Source: an uncultured Porphyromonadaceae bacterium
GTDB taxonomy: Bacteria; Bacteroidota; Bacteroidia; Bacteroidales; Muribaculaceae
Assembly (NCBI GenBank): GCA_900549445.1
Contig: UROS01000113.1
Coordinates: forward strand, 1-7,736
Direction: 5' to 3'
DNA: 7,736 bases
Shown here piece after piece: positions 6,631 to 7,736 of the stretch (position 1 is its first letter; every line of letters starts with the position of its first letter). The position numbers were made by a program, and so were the translations under genes. The notes under the pieces were generated by a model. The model was not told where the DNA came from. It searched no databases and saw nothing but the letters and a program-made list of their open reading frames with translations.

Positions 6631-7584
6631 TTAACCTTCGGTTATATAGGTCAGGTCGTCGGCATCGTCGTCGCCGAACGAGAACAGGTCTACAAATTCG
6701 GCTATGAGGCTGTCGATGTCGAACGGATTATCCATGAAGCGGTCGAAGAAGCTGTCGTAGTCGTCGGCTCCGGTGTCGATGTCCATGCCTGCGAGGCGGT
6801 TGAGGGTGTCAACGGGAATACCGCCGAACTCGCTTATGGCGGTAAACGGTATGTCGGGGTTGGTCGGAACCTGCTCGGTGGTCACCATAAAGCAGTCGGA
6901 ATCCTTCCACGCATCCAGGAACACGTCGGCGGGATATGCCATCTGGCGGTTGCCGGTGCCGGGGTCGGTCACGATTACCTGCACGTTGTCGGGGTCGGTG
7001 GTGTCGATGCCGACAACTACCAGAGCGTGGTTGGGGGTCTCGCCGTAGACGAAGTCGTTGCCGATTCCCTCGGGGGTGAGCTCGTAGGCGTCGACACCCA
7101 CGATTATCTGATGGCCGGTGGCGAGCTCGTTGGCGAGGTTGAATATGTTGTTGCCCACCGATCCGTGTATGTCGAGTCCGAAGTGCTCAAGAAGCTTGCC
7201 GGTCATCTCCATGGGTGTGCCGTAGCCTTCGGCATACCATCCGTTTTCCTTGGCGATCTCGATGAGTTCCTCCTGGCTCACGTCGATGCCGAACTGCTGG
7301 AGCACAAGGTGCTGCGACTGGATGGCGCACGTGTCGGGATGGAACTGGTATACCTCCGGATCAAACGGAATGTTGGCCGCCGGCTGGCCGTGGACAGTGT
7401 CGGCGTTCTCAATGTTGATGGTGTCGGGGGTGTCGGGGATGGCCGACGGGAAATCGGGTATGGGGGTCTCCTTGTCGGAGGGGAATATTTTATCTGTGAG
7501 ATCGTCCATCAGGCCTGTGGAATAGGCTTTGTAAACAGCGAATCCGGCGAGTGAGCCGGCAGCGATTTTCGTTGAATTGTCCAT
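6631..7584 (-). CDS. Papain-like (C39-type) cysteine peptidase-like protein
   Basis: 317 residues, the first gene of the operon. The core resembles C39-type peptidases: Gln80 six residues before Cys86 (Q-FHPDT-C), His186 in PNHALVVVGID and Asp207 in VTDPGTG, in the right order and with plausible spacing for a papain-like fold. This suggests an active peptidase, although no substrate is known. Residues 5-24 are a weakly hydrophobic Gly/Ala-rich segment that could be a membrane anchor, since no signal cleavage site is evident. A Pro/Asp-rich linker (40-75) follows. The tail after about 240 is strongly acidic, with DDDADD near the end. It lacks the ABC-transporter parts that C39 peptidases carry when they process bacteriocins. 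The ATG at 7582-7584 is 44 nt from the upstream stop, and I see no Bacteroidetes promoter in that gap. C39_2-like is the most likely family label; an inactive relative is possible. Confidence 0.8.
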   Translation of the reverse strand: MDNSTKIAAGSLAGFAVYKAYSTGLMDDLTDKIFPSDKETPIPDFPSAIPDTPDTINIENADTVHGQPAANIPFDPEVYQFHPDTCAIQSQHLVLQQFGIDVSQEELIEIAKENGWYAEGYGTPMEMTGKLLEHFGLDIHGSVGNNIFNLANELATGHQIIVGVDAYELTPEGIGNDFVYGETPNHALVVVGIDTTDPDNVQVIVTDPGTGNRQMAYPADVFLDAWKDSDCFMVTTEQVPTNPDIPFTAISEFGGIPVDTLNRLAGMDIDTGADDYDSFFDRFMDNPFDIDSLIAEFVDLFSFGDDDADDLTYITEG

Positions 7585-7628
7585 AGTGTCAGGAAATTAT
7601 GATTTAGTTTTTATTTATTTTCTATTTT
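7585..7628 (-). other. 44-nt AT-rich gap before the operon
   Basis: The sequence between the DUF445-like stop and the peptidase-like start is very A/T-rich. It contains no TAnnTTTG box and no hairpin with a T-run on the minus strand. The operon therefore either reads through from the upstream gene or uses a promoter inside it, beyond the window. Confidence 0.5.
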
Positions 7629-7736
7629 TTACAAAAACAGCAGGTTGACGCACCCCATCAGGAATCCGAGCAGGGCGCCGAGCCATACTATGGCTTTGAG
7701 TTCACGGTCCATTACCTCGAGCAGAAGCCGCTCCGA
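7629..7736 (-). CDS. C-terminal end of a probable DUF445 membrane protein (partial)
   Basis: Only the last 35 codons are present; the 5' part lies beyond the right edge, and the stop is TAA at 7629-7631. The segment contains MDRELKAIVWLGALLGFLMG followed by CVNLLFL. A basic/acidic helix running into a C-terminal transmembrane helix of this kind is how DUF445 (YheB-like) proteins end in Bacteroidetes, by my recollection of the family. These are predicted membrane proteins of unclear function. The gene runs the same way as the dynamin operon and is only 44 nt away, so it may be co-transcribed or simply a conserved neighbour. With so little sequence the family call is moderate, though the reading frame itself is clear. 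Confidence 0.6.
   Translation of the reverse strand, partial: SERLLLEVMDRELKAIVWLGALLGFLMGCVNLLFL

Noticed and set aside
6550..7554. 334-residue plus-strand open frame, longer than the peptidase-like gene opposite
   Set aside because: Its protein is a Val/Gly/His-rich shadow with no motif. The minus-strand frame has ordered Gln/Cys/His/Asp catalytic motifs and fits the operon spacing.

Overview
The window looks like chromosomal DNA from a gut-type Bacteroidales, possibly Muribaculaceae; the family is an inference. Reasons: a textbook Bacteroidetes promoter (TTTG, 19 bp, TACCTTTG) sits before the first gene; translation starts follow A/T-rich stretches rather than Shine-Dalgarno sites; the first gene has a Bacteroidetes-style lipoprotein signal; and a DUF445-like tail lies at the right edge. 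Coding DNA is moderately GC-rich and the spacers are AT-rich.

Layout. Positions 1-254 hold no convincing gene. A promoter (255-285) drives a 67-residue lipoprotein with three Ala-rich heptads (337-540, + strand), which ends at an intrinsic terminator (587-628). Positions 629-1033 carry no believable gene. Instead there is an inverted pair of related repeats (about 672-1000). Each copy contains a hairpin with the same core but a different, compensated outer stem, and a strong third hairpin lies between them. A 40-bp perfect palindrome (1034-1073) then serves as the probable shared terminator.

The rest (1101-7584) is one tightly packed minus-strand operon of four genes. In transcription order they are: a papain-like/C39-type cysteine peptidase-like protein with Gln80, Cys86, His186 and Asp207 (7584-6631); a canonical dynamin-family GTPase (6628-4718); a GTPase-like protein with no recognisable G3 motif (4700-3099); and a third dynamin-like GTPase with an altered G4 motif (3092-1101). 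Gaps between genes are 2, 17 and 6 nt. All three GTPases have a hydrophobic, probably membrane-inserting segment in the second half, flanked by helical or coiled-coil sequence. Upstream, and only 44 nt away on the same strand, is the 3' end of a probable DUF445 membrane protein.

The most interesting system is this peptidase plus triple-dynamin operon. Known multi-dynamin operons (LeoABC/Eleos, the Campylobacter DLP1/DLP2 pair) act at membranes, and the Eleos type is linked to phage defence. By analogy, the three proteins here may form a hetero-oligomer in which the first is the main GTPase and the other two are partly degenerate partners, with the peptidase as effector or maturation factor. 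That assignment is inference. The sequence directly shows the gene order, the motifs and the missing residues.
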